Below, in pieces: positions 35,501 to 43,700 of a stretch of 64,000 nucleotides of DNA. The stretch's first letter is position 1. Each line of letters begins with the position of its first letter. The DNA is from Corynebacterium halotolerans YIM 70093 = DSM 44683 (lineage in GTDB: Bacteria > Actinomycetota > Actinomycetes > Mycobacteriales > Mycobacteriaceae), in NCBI RefSeq assembly GCF_000341345.1, contig NC_020302.1:1220075-1284074 (forward strand). Direction: 5' to 3'. The notes under the pieces were generated by a model. That model did no database searches and had not been told where the DNA came from. It saw only the letters and a list, made by a program, of their open reading frames with translations. A program made the position numbers and the translations under genes.

Positions 35501-37824
35501 GAATTGATCCGGCGATGAGGGCAAACCTCGTAGCCTATACCCAGGCGGTGAAACGACTGGGGAAGGGGACCGGAAAACTCGCCGACCAAAAGCGTCGCGA
35601 GGTGCGGAAGCGCCTGGACAGGTGCCGGAGTGCGGTTCCGGTGTGGATCATGCCCATCTTCAAGGTAGTAGAGCAGTTCAGTCTTGACGAAGACATGTTT
35701 GATGTCGTGATCGTTGATGAGGCTTCACAGGCGGGGGTCGATGCCCTCTTCCTCCAGTTCCTCGCTCCGCGAATTGTGGTTATCGGTGACAACAAGCAGG
35801 TTTCACCTTCTGCGGTTGGTGTTCAGCATGAGCCGATTCAGAAGCTCGCGCAACAGTACCTGCATGATTTTGACGATGTAGCCTCGTGGACAGATCCGAA
35901 GCGGTCACTGTTTGATGACGCAGAGATGCGCTACGGCGGTCGGATTGTCCTGCAGGAGCACCGGCGGTGTGTCCCGGAGATTATTGAATTTTCCAATCAG
36001 CTGGTTTATCGTCCGAACAACATCGAACTCCAGCCGGTTCGTCAGGTGCTGCCGGGCAGGCTCGCGCCATTCAAGATCACCCAGACCCCCAATGCCTTCC
36101 AACCGCCCACCAAGAAAAAGGTGATCAACACGGTGGAGGCCGATGCCCTCATCACCCGGCTCCTGAGGTGCCTCAATGATCCCGCCTACGATGGAAAATC
36201 CATGGGTGTGATCTCATTGCTGAGTACTTCAGGGCAGGCTGACTACATCCGTAATCGCCTTCTGGAGAAGCTTCCGCCGGAAGTGTGGGAGAACAGAGAC
36301 CTCAAGGTCGGCAGCCCCTCAGAATTCCAGGGTGCAGAAAGAGATGTCATCTTCCTGTCCATGGTCACCATGGTTGAAACCGACAGGCGGATAAAGTCTT
36401 TAGTCGGGGACACTTTCACCCAGCGCTACAACGTTGCGGTAAGCCGTGCCAAGGATCAGGTATGGCTGTTCCATTCTGCAGGTCTGGAGAACTTCAGCAG
36501 CCCTGAAGACGTCCGGGCGCGTTTGCTGCAGTATGCATATGATGTTGCTTTGGCTGCTCCAGAAACCAAGTCGTCTTCGCCGGTGCCCAATGATGAACGG
36601 GTTGAGCCATTCGATTCCCTCTTTGAACAGCGGGTGTACAACGAACTCGTATCGAGGGGGTACCACGTAATACCCCAGTACAATGCATTTGGTTACCGGC
36701 TGGATCTGGTTGTTGAGGGATCCGGAGGTCGTCTTGCTGTCGAATGTGATGGCGACCATTGGCACAATGAGGCGCATGCACGAGAGGACCGATCACGGCA
36801 GCGAGAGCTCGAGCGTCTCGGCTGGCGGTTTGCCCGAATCTTCGAGTCAGACTTCTACCTGGATCGCGCCGACGAGATGGACCGGGTGTTCAAGACACTG
36901 GATGGCTACGACATCACTCCATTCTCACTTGAAGCTGCGTCTGAAGCCGTGGAATCAAACGTGGAGGTGCTGGAGAATGTCTTCAGTTCAGAAGAGTCCG
37001 TTGAATTTGACCTGGATCTGTCGGATGCCTTGGCGTGTTCCCTGAAGAGTGAGACAGCGGGTGCAGGGCATAACCTCGCAGTTCCGGAAGCTCCTGAGAG
37101 GGAGGAGATTGAGCCTGAGGAGGAGCTCTGGTCTGAGGAAGATCCCGTTGTCTCACCTCATCCACAGGATCTGAGAAACCAGCCTCTGTCTCACTCCTTG
37201 TACTCGCAGGAAGATTCTGAGCAGTTCGATTGGAACGAGCTAGAGGTGCGGGACGAGCGCGCCGACTTTGATGGGCAGGATACCGCCGTTGAATCGAGTG
37301 GGCAGTCTGCAGTCTTCGAGAGCGAGTATGAGGAATTTGCTGGCTCCTGCGTTTCCGTACACCGGGCAACCAGCGCTGAGATCAACGAAGGGATGCTGGA
37401 GATCCTCGAGGTTGAAGGGCCCATGCTGGGCGATCTCTGGATTACTCGCTACGTTACGTCCGGTGGAGACCAAAGGGTTACCGCGGCGGTGAAAAAGAAG
37501 CTGAACAGCAGCATCAGCAAGCTTCTCCAGCAGGGGACTGTGCTCTCCGATAATCCGGCGAATGTGCAGGGTTATAAGGGGCGAACCTTCCATCTTCCGG
37601 AGCAGGCTCGAGTCGTAGTCAGAACCCGAGGCTCAAGAAAGCTCCAGGAGATCCCATTCCGGGAAATCGCTGCAGTTATGGAGCACGTCCATCGGGAGAA
37701 GAGTTCTGATGATCCTGAATGCATCATGCGAGAGACCTTGAGTACGTATGGACTCGTCCGATTGACACCCAACGTAAGGAAACTCTTTGAAGGACCATTG
37801 AAATCGGTTTTCGAATCCCCCTGA
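32509..37824 (+). CDS. giant SF1 helicase - Vsr-like nuclease - winged-helix protein
   Basis: 1771 residues. Residues 1-370 form an unassigned N-terminal domain. Walker A GPPGTGKT is at 384-391. A long, charged and partly coiled-coil insertion (about 440-1040) separates it from motif II VDEAS (near 1069) and motif III GDNKQ (near 1093). LQEHRR, FQGAERDVIF (near 1273) and NVAVSRAKD (near 1307) complete the UPF1/DNA2-like SF1 helicase. A PD-(D/E)XK domain follows (LDLVVEG near 1400, AVECDGDHWH near 1412), like Vsr/DUF559. An acidic linker leads to a C-terminal DUF3320-like winged-helix region (about 1628-1710). TTG 32509 is supported by CGGAG nine bases upstream. Probable nucleic-acid-degrading defence protein (inference). 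Confidence 0.85.
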   Translation: MRPNTEKAARLFQYLSEVQKMKEKKVLTLSDFSRDGKYFWLSELTSFAKEGGSSLRLGPSLAGVLEVEESAVEQGDDSVVLALPRPEVVDFPQPSAGLKERLSNDGANPQRRPELDAQTASDDEDQQKSAELLQKEYKNWLSRWDEWADNERFKKLYQEMFEVQTKANQQADEYELILGLGSLYWALPDGDTIKRPIFSTKLSIEMDKHSGKLTLSCDDGIVSAELDIIPAEHLSDSRFIADVKSELENLEGDVLLPSTFNELGKLTANSLSTDAVYAESLIRPAESGRPTLAWAPVIILRRRQRTGLAMSFAAIAEKILETGRIPDGMAALIDPNQQASVEEPAGLGAIYENDDDIFSPLPLNTRQKAVLERVDSHSQTIVQGPPGTGKTHMAAALLSHLLAQGKRVLVTAETDRALYELRGKMPKEIQELAVSVIGSSESDIADLRVAIDTISRKSSEFDSKLSDKEIGELNDRLNVLGERRVRAVRRWADRMESESSPIEVEGYGETVSRAIEKWVGQKDEYDWIQVVALADLENPFPLTDGEISEWLRLLETPELKQYRHLQSADTFDLNSIPTVESFQAMCSDWKSVNAEHQALANKVPGKQLDRWESCSQDDRAKLVTAGRRAVEICEELEKDTRPWSKDFSPAMTSFEVSNAWRDLEGLRVKISEVRKTSEPLQGIRKIVVNGDAESFVPIARSLQEFLTKGGKISAKPDGTVKLGLFPKRVVRDSMPFFESVRIDGMPPTTLEQVTQFLAYVDFNWIMEDLHGSWSYFDERGSVDPQLQVNNDADRLEECSSRLHKIAELSQQSEFGNSLGFRIDVDSPLSFLKDLEALEAASSSKARMEKEEANFTSVKEACEQISADSTLAWPKQMAKAVKQRDVAAYETARKRAEEAAALAGDAREYARISDLVQTWSRDLHARVTNDARGGVWRQRVRDTEAARCWALAGKRIEDRSNEDLSVLQKEIAILEEQITSTVTSLAAQRAWAQAVGSSRIDPAMRANLVAYTQAVKRLGKGTGKLADQKRREVRKRLDRCRSAVPVWIMPIFKVVEQFSLDEDMFDVVIVDEASQAGVDALFLQFLAPRIVVIGDNKQVSPSAVGVQHEPIQKLAQQYLHDFDDVASWTDPKRSLFDDAEMRYGGRIVLQEHRRCVPEIIEFSNQLVYRPNNIELQPVRQVLPGRLAPFKITQTPNAFQPPTKKKVINTVEADALITRLLRCLNDPAYDGKSMGVISLLSTSGQADYIRNRLLEKLPPEVWENRDLKVGSPSEFQGAERDVIFLSMVTMVETDRRIKSLVGDTFTQRYNVAVSRAKDQVWLFHSAGLENFSSPEDVRARLLQYAYDVALAAPETKSSSPVPNDERVEPFDSLFEQRVYNELVSRGYHVIPQYNAFGYRLDLVVEGSGGRLAVECDGDHWHNEAHAREDRSRQRELERLGWRFARIFESDFYLDRADEMDRVFKTLDGYDITPFSLEAASEAVESNVEVLENVFSSEESVEFDLDLSDALACSLKSETAGAGHNLAVPEAPEREEIEPEEELWSEEDPVVSPHPQDLRNQPLSHSLYSQEDSEQFDWNELEVRDERADFDGQDTAVESSGQSAVFESEYEEFAGSCVSVHRATSAEINEGMLEILEVEGPMLGDLWITRYVTSGGDQRVTAAVKKKLNSSISKLLQQGTVLSDNPANVQGYKGRTFHLPEQARVVVRTRGSRKLQEIPFREIAAVMEHVHREKSSDDPECIMRETLSTYGLVRLTPNVRKLFEGPLKSVFESP

Positions 37825-37828
37825 GAAG

Positions 37829-37856
37829 CCCGAGGTGTATTTCCTCGGGAGGTTTT
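37829..37856 (+). terminator. intrinsic terminator of the giant helicase gene
   Basis: CCCGAGG (37829-37835), loop TGTATTT, CCTCGGG (37843-37849), then AGGTTTT, four bases after the stop. The stem-loop contains CGAGGTGTATTTCC, close to the end sequence of the dispersed palindromic element. Confidence 0.75.
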
Positions 37857-38186
37857 CAAAAATGTTAGGAACGAATAGTTTGAAGCGGCGTGGTGACGAT
37901 CGTGAAGCACGATAGCGATTAGCCTGAGTTGGTACCGGTATTCTGGGTAGGTGGGTATCGGGTACCGGGGTTCGCCACAGACTCCCAGTACCGCTTCACA
38001 AGAGCTCCGGTTCCCGAAATACGCGCGGGTCAGAGGGGATAGAATGTTTGGGACGGTCTTCACAGGACGGGCTTTTGGTAGCGGGTTGGTGATGATCCGG
38101 TGATGATCCGGTAGCACGGGTGGGTCACTTTCCTTATATTTTCACCCTGTGTCAGCCCACTTCCCGTGAAAACACCGGGCTAGCTT
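37857..38186. other. 330-base gap between the two convergent helicase genes
   Basis: No gene recognised. GGTGATGATCC is tandemly repeated at 38088-38109, and a GGTACCGG motif occurs twice near 37930-37980. CCCGTG-AAAA-CACCGGG near 38156-38172 could be part of a terminator for the minus-strand helicase, but no good T-run follows. Confidence 0.45.
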
Positions 38187-41105
38187 CTATGAAGCGGATG
38201 TCGCACCGAGAGTACTTAGGTACTCATAGAGGCTTTGTTCCACGGGGGTTTCCAGAGTGAGATCCATACTGACTACATTGAGTGCGGCGCCGTCATTTCC
38301 TGGCATCTGTTCCTGGACTTCGTTTTCAGCTTGAGCTTCGCCGAGGTAGAAAAAGTCCGTGCCCTCTGCATCGTCCTTTTTCACAAAAAGATGTAGAGCG
38401 ACAGAGTTCGAAGTGATTGCTTGAACCTCTCCACTGGAGAGCGTCCGCCGGCTCCTTGTGTACCAATGCAGCGTGTCAGGACCCTTGAATTCGTCTTCAT
38501 AACTTGTGCTGGCAGACACCTCATCATCCTTGTGGTACGTCACGAAAATAGGACACGTTGAGGTGAACTGATCGACCTTATATCCGTAAATTGTGCTCTC
38601 GTTATTCTTCTCCCAATTAAGCAAGCGGCATACGTCTTTACGGGAATACCGTTCGCCTATGAGAAGCTCCCCTCTCCACGCATGTTGGTGCCTGGCAAGG
38701 AAAAGCCCTGTTTGAATGATGTCGTTGACATGATCATGGAAAGACTGTTTCTCGGCAGTGCGATCCTCAGCCTGTGCGGGTGAGTGATAGAGATCAGAAA
38801 ATTTTTCTCCCAAGCAGATTCGATCTTCATCCACTCTGAGAACAGGCTGGTCCCCGTACTTGTTCAGCTGCTGGCTTGAGAAGAATGAGTAAGAGAGGAC
38901 TCGCTCCACGGACAGCATCGTCTCAACGTTCGAGACGGTATTTTCCCTATCCAAGAGGGAAGCGAATTCAGCTCTAGATAACTCCCCGTGCTCAAGGAGC
39001 TCATTCAGCAATAGCAGTTCGTGAGGCCTTTTTCCATTGAGAACTTCGTTCGACAGAAAAACGAGAAATTTCTCTTCTTCTTCAGAAGGCCCGGATTCAG
39101 CGAACTTTAGATCTGTCAGAAGCCTCCAGTAGTTTCCATATTTGCTGGCCAGAATCACCGGATCGACGGTGTTGAAGCGCGCAAAATCGTAGAGCTTCGG
39201 AATCTGATTGAGGCGGTCTTGAAGCTGCAGAATATCCTGCTTGAATTGCTGCTTTCCTACGAGGCGAGCTTTCCCCAGTGATTCGAGGATGCGATTTTGA
39301 GCGATCGGGTCAAAATTAACACTTGAGACCCCAGAAATTGTTCCGGCGGTCTCATTATCGATCATTCTCCGACGGATGCTGTCCTTGTTTCTAGAATTAT
39401 CGCCAAATAGCGCGATGGGGATTAGGTAGTTGTTCGCGTAGTTCCCGATGAAATCGATCACTCGGAGGTGGTCCTTGCCGGGTGCTTTTCGTAGCCCCCG
39501 ACCCAATTGTTGAGTGAAGATGATGCTGGACTGCGTACCTCGCAACATAACGACCTGGTTTACCAGCGGAATATCGATACCTTCATTAAAAATATCGACG
39601 CTTAAAATGTAGTCGAGTTCTCCGGCCTCAAGCTGCTCGACTGTTGCTTCACGATCCTGAATGGAATCATCACCTGTGAGTACAGCGGTGCGCAGTCGAT
39701 GACCGTTAATAATGGATTGATTAAAAAGTGTGCTCAGCTCGTGGGCCTCATCCTTTCGGCTACAGAACATCAGCCCCTTGACTGCTTCAGGATGTCCATA
39801 GGTGCGAAGCATGTCGAGGATGTAGCTGACTCGTTCATCTGCAACTAGGCGGGCGAGCTGTGAAGTATCAGTAACCGTCTCATCGTCGGCAGTGACAAAG
39901 TCAGTGACACCGTAATAATGAAAAGGAACAAGCATCTTCGCCTCAAGTGCTGCCTGAAGGCGGATTTCGTAGGGCACGTTATAATCGAATAACTCGAAAA
40001 CGTTGAAACCATCGGTGCGCTCAGGGGTGGCAGTGAGCCCGAGCAAAAACTCTGGTGCCAAGTGATTAATTATGCGACGGTAAGATTCTGCGCCAGATCG
40101 GTGAACCTCGTCGATAATTACGAAATCAAATTCTGCAGGATCGAGAGCATCCAGCGTGGATCGGCGAGATAGGGACTGCACCGTGGCGAAGATATATTTT
40201 CGATCAAACTGGCGAGAAGACCCAACAAATTTCCCGAAATGGTCCGATGGCTCCTTGAGGACCTTCTGAAATTCTGTAACAGCCTTATCGAGAATCTGTT
40301 CGCGGTGGACGATGAACAACACTTTCTCGGGATTAAACATTCGTGTCGCCAGTGCAGCCAGGATTGTCTTTCCCGTACCAGTCGCCGAAATGATAACCGC
40401 TCGGCGCTCTCCTCGGTCTCGCAGTTCACGGAGACCTTCCAGAGCCTCTTCTTGCATTTCGTTTGGAACGATACGACCGCCATCGGCGCTGAGCTCAATG
40501 GGATCGTCTCGATGGATCAGTCGATCGGGAACGCGTCGAGACTTTTCGTAGTTTTGAATCCATTGCTCAGTAAGGGGCACCGAGCGAGAGCACTGTTTCT
40601 GTGCCGCGTCATGGAGTTGGAAGGCGATATCGCCTTCCACATCAGCCGAGAACTTGAGGTTCCATTCCTGATTCACCAAAAGTGCATTGTCGGTCAGGTT
40701 GGAACTACCGATGATCGCGGTGATCCCAGTGTCTTGCTCGAACACATAACCCTTTGAGTGAAAGCCTGCATCTTCATGGATGTTTACCTGCACGTTCTCG
40801 AGTAGCAGGAGCTCGCGGAACATAGCGGGGTCGTTGAAATCCAAGTAACGGGAGGTAATGATTTCGCCAGTGCCTTCGAAATCAACGAGGGCCTGCTTGA
40901 GGAGGGCGATCCCGCGGCTGGAGATGAACGCTACTGAGAAGGTAAAACTCTTTGACCGTCGTAGCTCTTCGCGAATCGCTTGCAACATAGTTGCGTGGTC
41001 GTAGTTTGCGATGAGGGTGGGATTGTAGAGCTGTTGGGACTTGATCGCTCTGTCGAGGAACCCGAACTGAGTGTCAAGCCCAAGAGGGGAGTTGGACACC
41101 GTCAT
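38187..41105 (-). CDS. PLD-nuclease - SF2 helicase - DUF3427 protein
   Basis: 972 residues. The N-terminal phospholipase-D-type nuclease domain has FHSKGYVF (His116, Lys118) and IIGSSNLTDNA (132-142), one HKD half-site. The SF2 helicase core has Walker A ATGTGKT (241-247), DEVH (332-335), LTATPERTDG near 358 and motif VI QLGRGLRKAPGKD. The C-terminal third, with QLNKYGDQPVLRV and GRELL-like segments followed by a beta-rich part, corresponds to DUF3427. ATG 41105 overlaps the NUDIX stop (ATGA), so the genes are translationally coupled. The combination suggests DNA or RNA surveillance or restriction; the target is unknown. Confidence 0.87.
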   Translation of the reverse strand: MTVSNSPLGLDTQFGFLDRAIKSQQLYNPTLIANYDHATMLQAIREELRRSKSFTFSVAFISSRGIALLKQALVDFEGTGEIITSRYLDFNDPAMFRELLLLENVQVNIHEDAGFHSKGYVFEQDTGITAIIGSSNLTDNALLVNQEWNLKFSADVEGDIAFQLHDAAQKQCSRSVPLTEQWIQNYEKSRRVPDRLIHRDDPIELSADGGRIVPNEMQEEALEGLRELRDRGERRAVIISATGTGKTILAALATRMFNPEKVLFIVHREQILDKAVTEFQKVLKEPSDHFGKFVGSSRQFDRKYIFATVQSLSRRSTLDALDPAEFDFVIIDEVHRSGAESYRRIINHLAPEFLLGLTATPERTDGFNVFELFDYNVPYEIRLQAALEAKMLVPFHYYGVTDFVTADDETVTDTSQLARLVADERVSYILDMLRTYGHPEAVKGLMFCSRKDEAHELSTLFNQSIINGHRLRTAVLTGDDSIQDREATVEQLEAGELDYILSVDIFNEGIDIPLVNQVVMLRGTQSSIIFTQQLGRGLRKAPGKDHLRVIDFIGNYANNYLIPIALFGDNSRNKDSIRRRMIDNETAGTISGVSSVNFDPIAQNRILESLGKARLVGKQQFKQDILQLQDRLNQIPKLYDFARFNTVDPVILASKYGNYWRLLTDLKFAESGPSEEEEKFLVFLSNEVLNGKRPHELLLLNELLEHGELSRAEFASLLDRENTVSNVETMLSVERVLSYSFFSSQQLNKYGDQPVLRVDEDRICLGEKFSDLYHSPAQAEDRTAEKQSFHDHVNDIIQTGLFLARHQHAWRGELLIGERYSRKDVCRLLNWEKNNESTIYGYKVDQFTSTCPIFVTYHKDDEVSASTSYEDEFKGPDTLHWYTRSRRTLSSGEVQAITSNSVALHLFVKKDDAEGTDFFYLGEAQAENEVQEQMPGNDGAALNVVSMDLTLETPVEQSLYEYLSTLGATSAS

Positions 41106-41500
41106 GCCGTGAACTTCTCCACGATGAGTTCGACTGCGGGGATGTCGGCGGGTGCCCACTCCAGATTCTTCAACTCGTTGGCTGGCACCCAGCGAATCTC
41201 CTCATGCTCCGTGAGCTGAGGTTCTCCCTCCAAGAGAGTGCAAAAATAGGTTGAGAGGATGACGATGCCGAAGTCATATTCGTGCTCGGTTGTGGTGACG
41301 TATTCGCCCACGGTTGCCTGACAGAGAAGTTCCTCTTCCAACTCTCGAGCTAGTGATTCTTCAGGAGTCTCGCCAGCTTCAATTTTCCCGCCAGGGAACT
41401 CCCAAAATCCAGCGAGTGCTTTTCCTGCGCCGCGCCGGGCTGCGAGAACCTTGTCTCCGTCAGTTAGGACTGCTCCCGTTACGTTGATGCGCTTCTTCAC
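41102..41500 (-). CDS. NUDIX hydrolase, MutT-like
   Basis: 132-residue NUDIX pyrophosphohydrolase. The Nudix box is GGKIEAGETPEESLARELEEEL (residues about 37-58), with the final Gly of the consensus replaced by Leu. Start GTG 41500 has the strong site GAGGAG. MutT-like enzymes hydrolyse (deoxy)nucleoside triphosphates such as 8-oxo-dGTP, or other nucleoside-diphosphate derivatives. The stop overlaps the downstream helicase start, so it is the first gene of a two-gene unit. In this setting it may remove a nucleotide signal or modified nucleotide for the helicase partner (inference). Confidence 0.88.
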   Translation of the reverse strand: MKKRINVTGAVLTDGDKVLAARRGAGKALAGFWEFPGGKIEAGETPEESLARELEEELLCQATVGEYVTTTEHEYDFGIVILSTYFCTLLEGEPQLTEHEEIRWVPANELKNLEWAPADIPAVELIVEKFTA

Positions 41501-41701
41501 AACTGCTCCTCGGTTCTCACTGCTGGATCAGCCAATGTTAACACGTTGAGCAGGCCTTTCTTGCTCATGTTTTTAGCTGGCACAGCCGAGTGTGTGAGTC
41601 TGGCACCGTTCAAGCTTCAAGTGGGTAAGCCACTCAGTCCCGAAGCGAGAGACATGAGAGAAGACAAGAATCGAAGCTCTGCACATGCCTACGCTGTCCC
41701 C

Positions 41702-42115
41702 ATGCACATCGAAGAGCTCCGCGCTTCCCAGATCCCCGAGGTCGTCCAGCTGTGGCACGACGCGGGCCTGACTCGTCCGTGGAATGATCCCGCAGCGGAC
41801 GCCCGTCAGGCTCTCGCCACGGAAACGTCCACGGTGCTCGTTGCGGTTGAGAACGATGCGATCATCGCCTCTGTGATGGTCGGCTTCGACGGGCACAAGG
41901 GCTGGGTCTATTACGTCGCGGTCGCGCCGGGACAGCAGGGGAGGGGACTGGGGCGCATCATCATGGACGCGGCCATCAAGTGGCTGGAAAAATTCGAGGC
42001 CGTCGAACTGATGCTCCTCGTGCGGGAGGGTAACGAGCAGGTCCAGGGCTTCTACGAGTCGCTGGGCTTCGGGCGTGACGAGGTCTTCGTCATGTCCCGC
42101 CGGTTGCAGTCCTGA
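41702..42115 (+). CDS. GNAT-family acetyltransferase (YpeA-like)
   Basis: 137-residue N-acetyltransferase. It has the acetyl-CoA loop VAPGQQGRGLGR near residues 79-90, and ELMLLVREGNEQVQGFYESLGFGRDEV for the C-terminal fold. LWHDAGLTRPWNDP near residue 20 is characteristic of the YpeA-like group. Substrate unknown. ATG 41702 gives the family N-terminus; the frame is open upstream to 41546 but codon usage there is unlike this gene. It marks the return to high-GC sequence at the right side of the island. Confidence 0.82.
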   Translation: MHIEELRASQIPEVVQLWHDAGLTRPWNDPAADARQALATETSTVLVAVENDAIIASVMVGFDGHKGWVYYVAVAPGQQGRGLGRIIMDAAIKWLEKFEAVELMLLVREGNEQVQGFYESLGFGRDEVFVMSRRLQS

Positions 42116-42186
42116 TCGGCCCTGGAGCACGCCAAAGCCCGCACCTTGACGCGGACACGCGGCAGGGGCGGACATCGATAAGCGCT

Positions 42187-43233
42187 CTACGATGACAGCT
42201 GGAACAGTGAGGAGGCCTGGTTTCCGTTGCCCGGGATGTCTGACGCGCTAGTCAGGGAGTTCACGCAGCCCTCGGTGAAGTACGTTGTGCCTCCCGTGCC
42301 GTTGATGGTGCCGGTGGCGCCGCTGACGTAGCCGCCGACGGTGCAGGAGATGCCGGTGCCACCGTTGAGGGTCGCCGGAGCGGTGTGGTTACCGGCGACC
42401 TGCGAGGGTGCCTCGGCACCCTCCGGGGTCAGGCTGAGTCCCGAACCGTTGCTCACGCGGATGCCATCCCCTGTGTTGGCCTCGATGGTGTTGTCGTAGA
42501 CCTCACCGAGGGAGTTGCGGTCGATGACCACCCCGTCGCCCTGGTTGTCAGCGATCGTGTTCCCGGAGATCCAGCCGGTGGACCACTGCTTGATCACGAT
42601 GCCGGGACCGTCATTGTCCGTGATGGTGTTGCCATTGAGCCCGCGAGTGGGGGCGGTGAAGCCGATGCGGGAGTAGGAGTTCTCCTGGATGTTGATGCCG
42701 TAGCCGAGGTTGTCGGTGATGGTGTTACCGGCGATCTGAGCCGTCGAGTCCTTGTCTAGGTGGATGGCACCACCGGTGCCGGTGATGGTGTTGCCGACAA
42801 TCGTCGCCGACGCCGGGCCGGACAGGTGCACACCGTTGTGGGCACCACCATTGATCGTCAGGCCCTGGAGGGTGATGCCCTGGCCCTCAATGAAGAAGGT
42901 GAACGAGCCCGGTCCGGTCGGCGGTGCGGAGGCATCCGGGCCCTGGACGGTGGCGTTCCCGCTGCCGTCGATGACCAGGTTGTGGACGGTGCGCGGAACG
43001 TGGACGGACTCCCCACAGGTGCTACTGACCTCGATCGTCGTGCCCGGCTCCGCCTCGGCCACGGCGGTGGACAGGGAATCGCCGAGGCTGCAGTTGACGG
43101 CGGTGGTGGACTGCGCGGAGACCGCGGGGGCGAGTACCACGGCCGCGAGCGTGCCGATGGTCAGGAGTGGGGCGCCGATCATGGCGGCCAGGCTCTTCGG
43201 GGAGTACGGGCGAAGCGGGGTGGCAACGGTCAT
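42187..43233 (-). CDS. secreted right-handed beta-helix protein
   Basis: 348-residue exported protein. The signal peptide ends near APAVSA-QS. The mature part is a parallel beta-helix with repeating G-N-T-I-(T/A)-x-N units (for example GNTITGTGG, GNTITDNLG, GNTIADNQG, DNTIEANTG), between about residues 120 and 270. Such folds are found in polysaccharide lyases and surface adhesins, but no catalytic signature is evident. Start ATG 43233 has GAGGAG; an upstream in-frame ATG at 43260 lacks one. Cys pairs at both ends of the mature chain may form disulphides. Confidence 0.78.
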   Translation of the reverse strand: MTVATPLRPYSPKSLAAMIGAPLLTIGTLAAVVLAPAVSAQSTTAVNCSLGDSLSTAVAEAEPGTTIEVSSTCGESVHVPRTVHNLVIDGSGNATVQGPDASAPPTGPGSFTFFIEGQGITLQGLTINGGAHNGVHLSGPASATIVGNTITGTGGAIHLDKDSTAQIAGNTITDNLGYGINIQENSYSRIGFTAPTRGLNGNTITDNDGPGIVIKQWSTGWISGNTIADNQGDGVVIDRNSLGEVYDNTIEANTGDGIRVSNGSGLSLTPEGAEAPSQVAGNHTAPATLNGGTGISCTVGGYVSGATGTINGTGGTTYFTEGCVNSLTSASDIPGNGNQASSLFQLSS

Positions 43234-43347
43234 GCCTTCTCCTCGTGTGGTCTGACTCACTATCCGGCGAATGGAGCGAGTGTACCCACAGAAGGCTCAC
43301 CATGTCCTGATATTGACATAACAAAGTTGAACAGAGTGCCCCAGATA

Positions 43348-43390
43348 GAAAAACCCCGCCCCACCAAGCAGGAAGCACGGTGGGACGGGG
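43348..43390 (-). terminator. intrinsic terminator of the small membrane peptide gene
   Basis: On the minus strand CCCCGTCCCACC pairs with GGTGGGGCGGGG around a 13-base loop and is followed by TTTTT. The plus-strand arms are 43354-43365 and 43379-43390. It lies 15 bases after the stop of the small peptide gene. Confidence 0.8.
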
Positions 43391-43404
43391 GCGGCGGAGA
43401 TTCC

Positions 43405-43533
43405 TCAGGCCGCGGCCTTCGTCTTCCTGCCGGGGGTGACCGCGACCAGTGCGGCCAGAGCCAGGGCGGGGAGGGTGAGGCGGGTGGCCAACTTCCTGAG
43501 CAGGGTCTCGTGCTGCGGGGCCTGATCGGTCAT
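43405..43533 (-). CDS. 42-residue membrane peptide
   Basis: MTDQAPQHETLLRKLATRLT..., with one hydrophobic helix (about 19-33) and a basic, Ala-rich C-terminus. The start is supported by AGGAG seven bases upstream. It has its own strong terminator, which argues that this small open frame is real. Function unknown; a single-pass peptide of this size might modulate a membrane partner. Confidence 0.6.
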   Translation of the reverse strand: MTDQAPQHETLLRKLATRLTLPALALAALVAVTPGRKTKAAA

Positions 43534-43646
43534 GGGTATCTCCTGGCGAATCGTCTGGGGAAAGCGTGCCATGAGTGTAGGCATGGCACGCTTCGCATTT
43601 CCGGGTATTGCGGCACACAAAATTAACCGGGGGTAGCCGATTCAGG

Positions 43647-43687
43647 AAAACCCCGTCTCACCAGGGTCGTGGTGTGGTGGAACGGGG
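43647..43687 (-). terminator. intrinsic terminator after the HutG-like gene
   Basis: CCCCGTCTCACC (43651-43662) and GGTGGAACGGGG (43676-43687) pair with two mismatches. On the minus strand the stem is followed by TTTT. It begins 13 bases after the stop codon. Confidence 0.7.
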
Positions 43688-43700
43688 TAGTGGCAGGGGC

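Larger units (their letters stand above)
31845..41540. other. lower-GC genomic island with two helicase-nuclease modules
   Basis: Base composition drops sharply after the ABC operon: 33001-33060 has 30 G+C in 60, whereas backbone genes are far richer. The block holds a single 1771-residue SF1 helicase-nuclease gene on the plus strand, facing a NUDIX plus PLD-SF2 helicase operon on the minus strand, and long noncoding gaps. Composition recovers around the GNAT gene at 41.7 kb. No integrase, transposase, tRNA or flanking direct repeat was recognised, so the edges are approximate. Gene content is typical of defence islands (inference). Confidence 0.65.

Noticed and set aside
31845..41540. Prophage or integrative element
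   Set aside because: No integrase, structural phage gene, tRNA target or flanking direct repeat was found.
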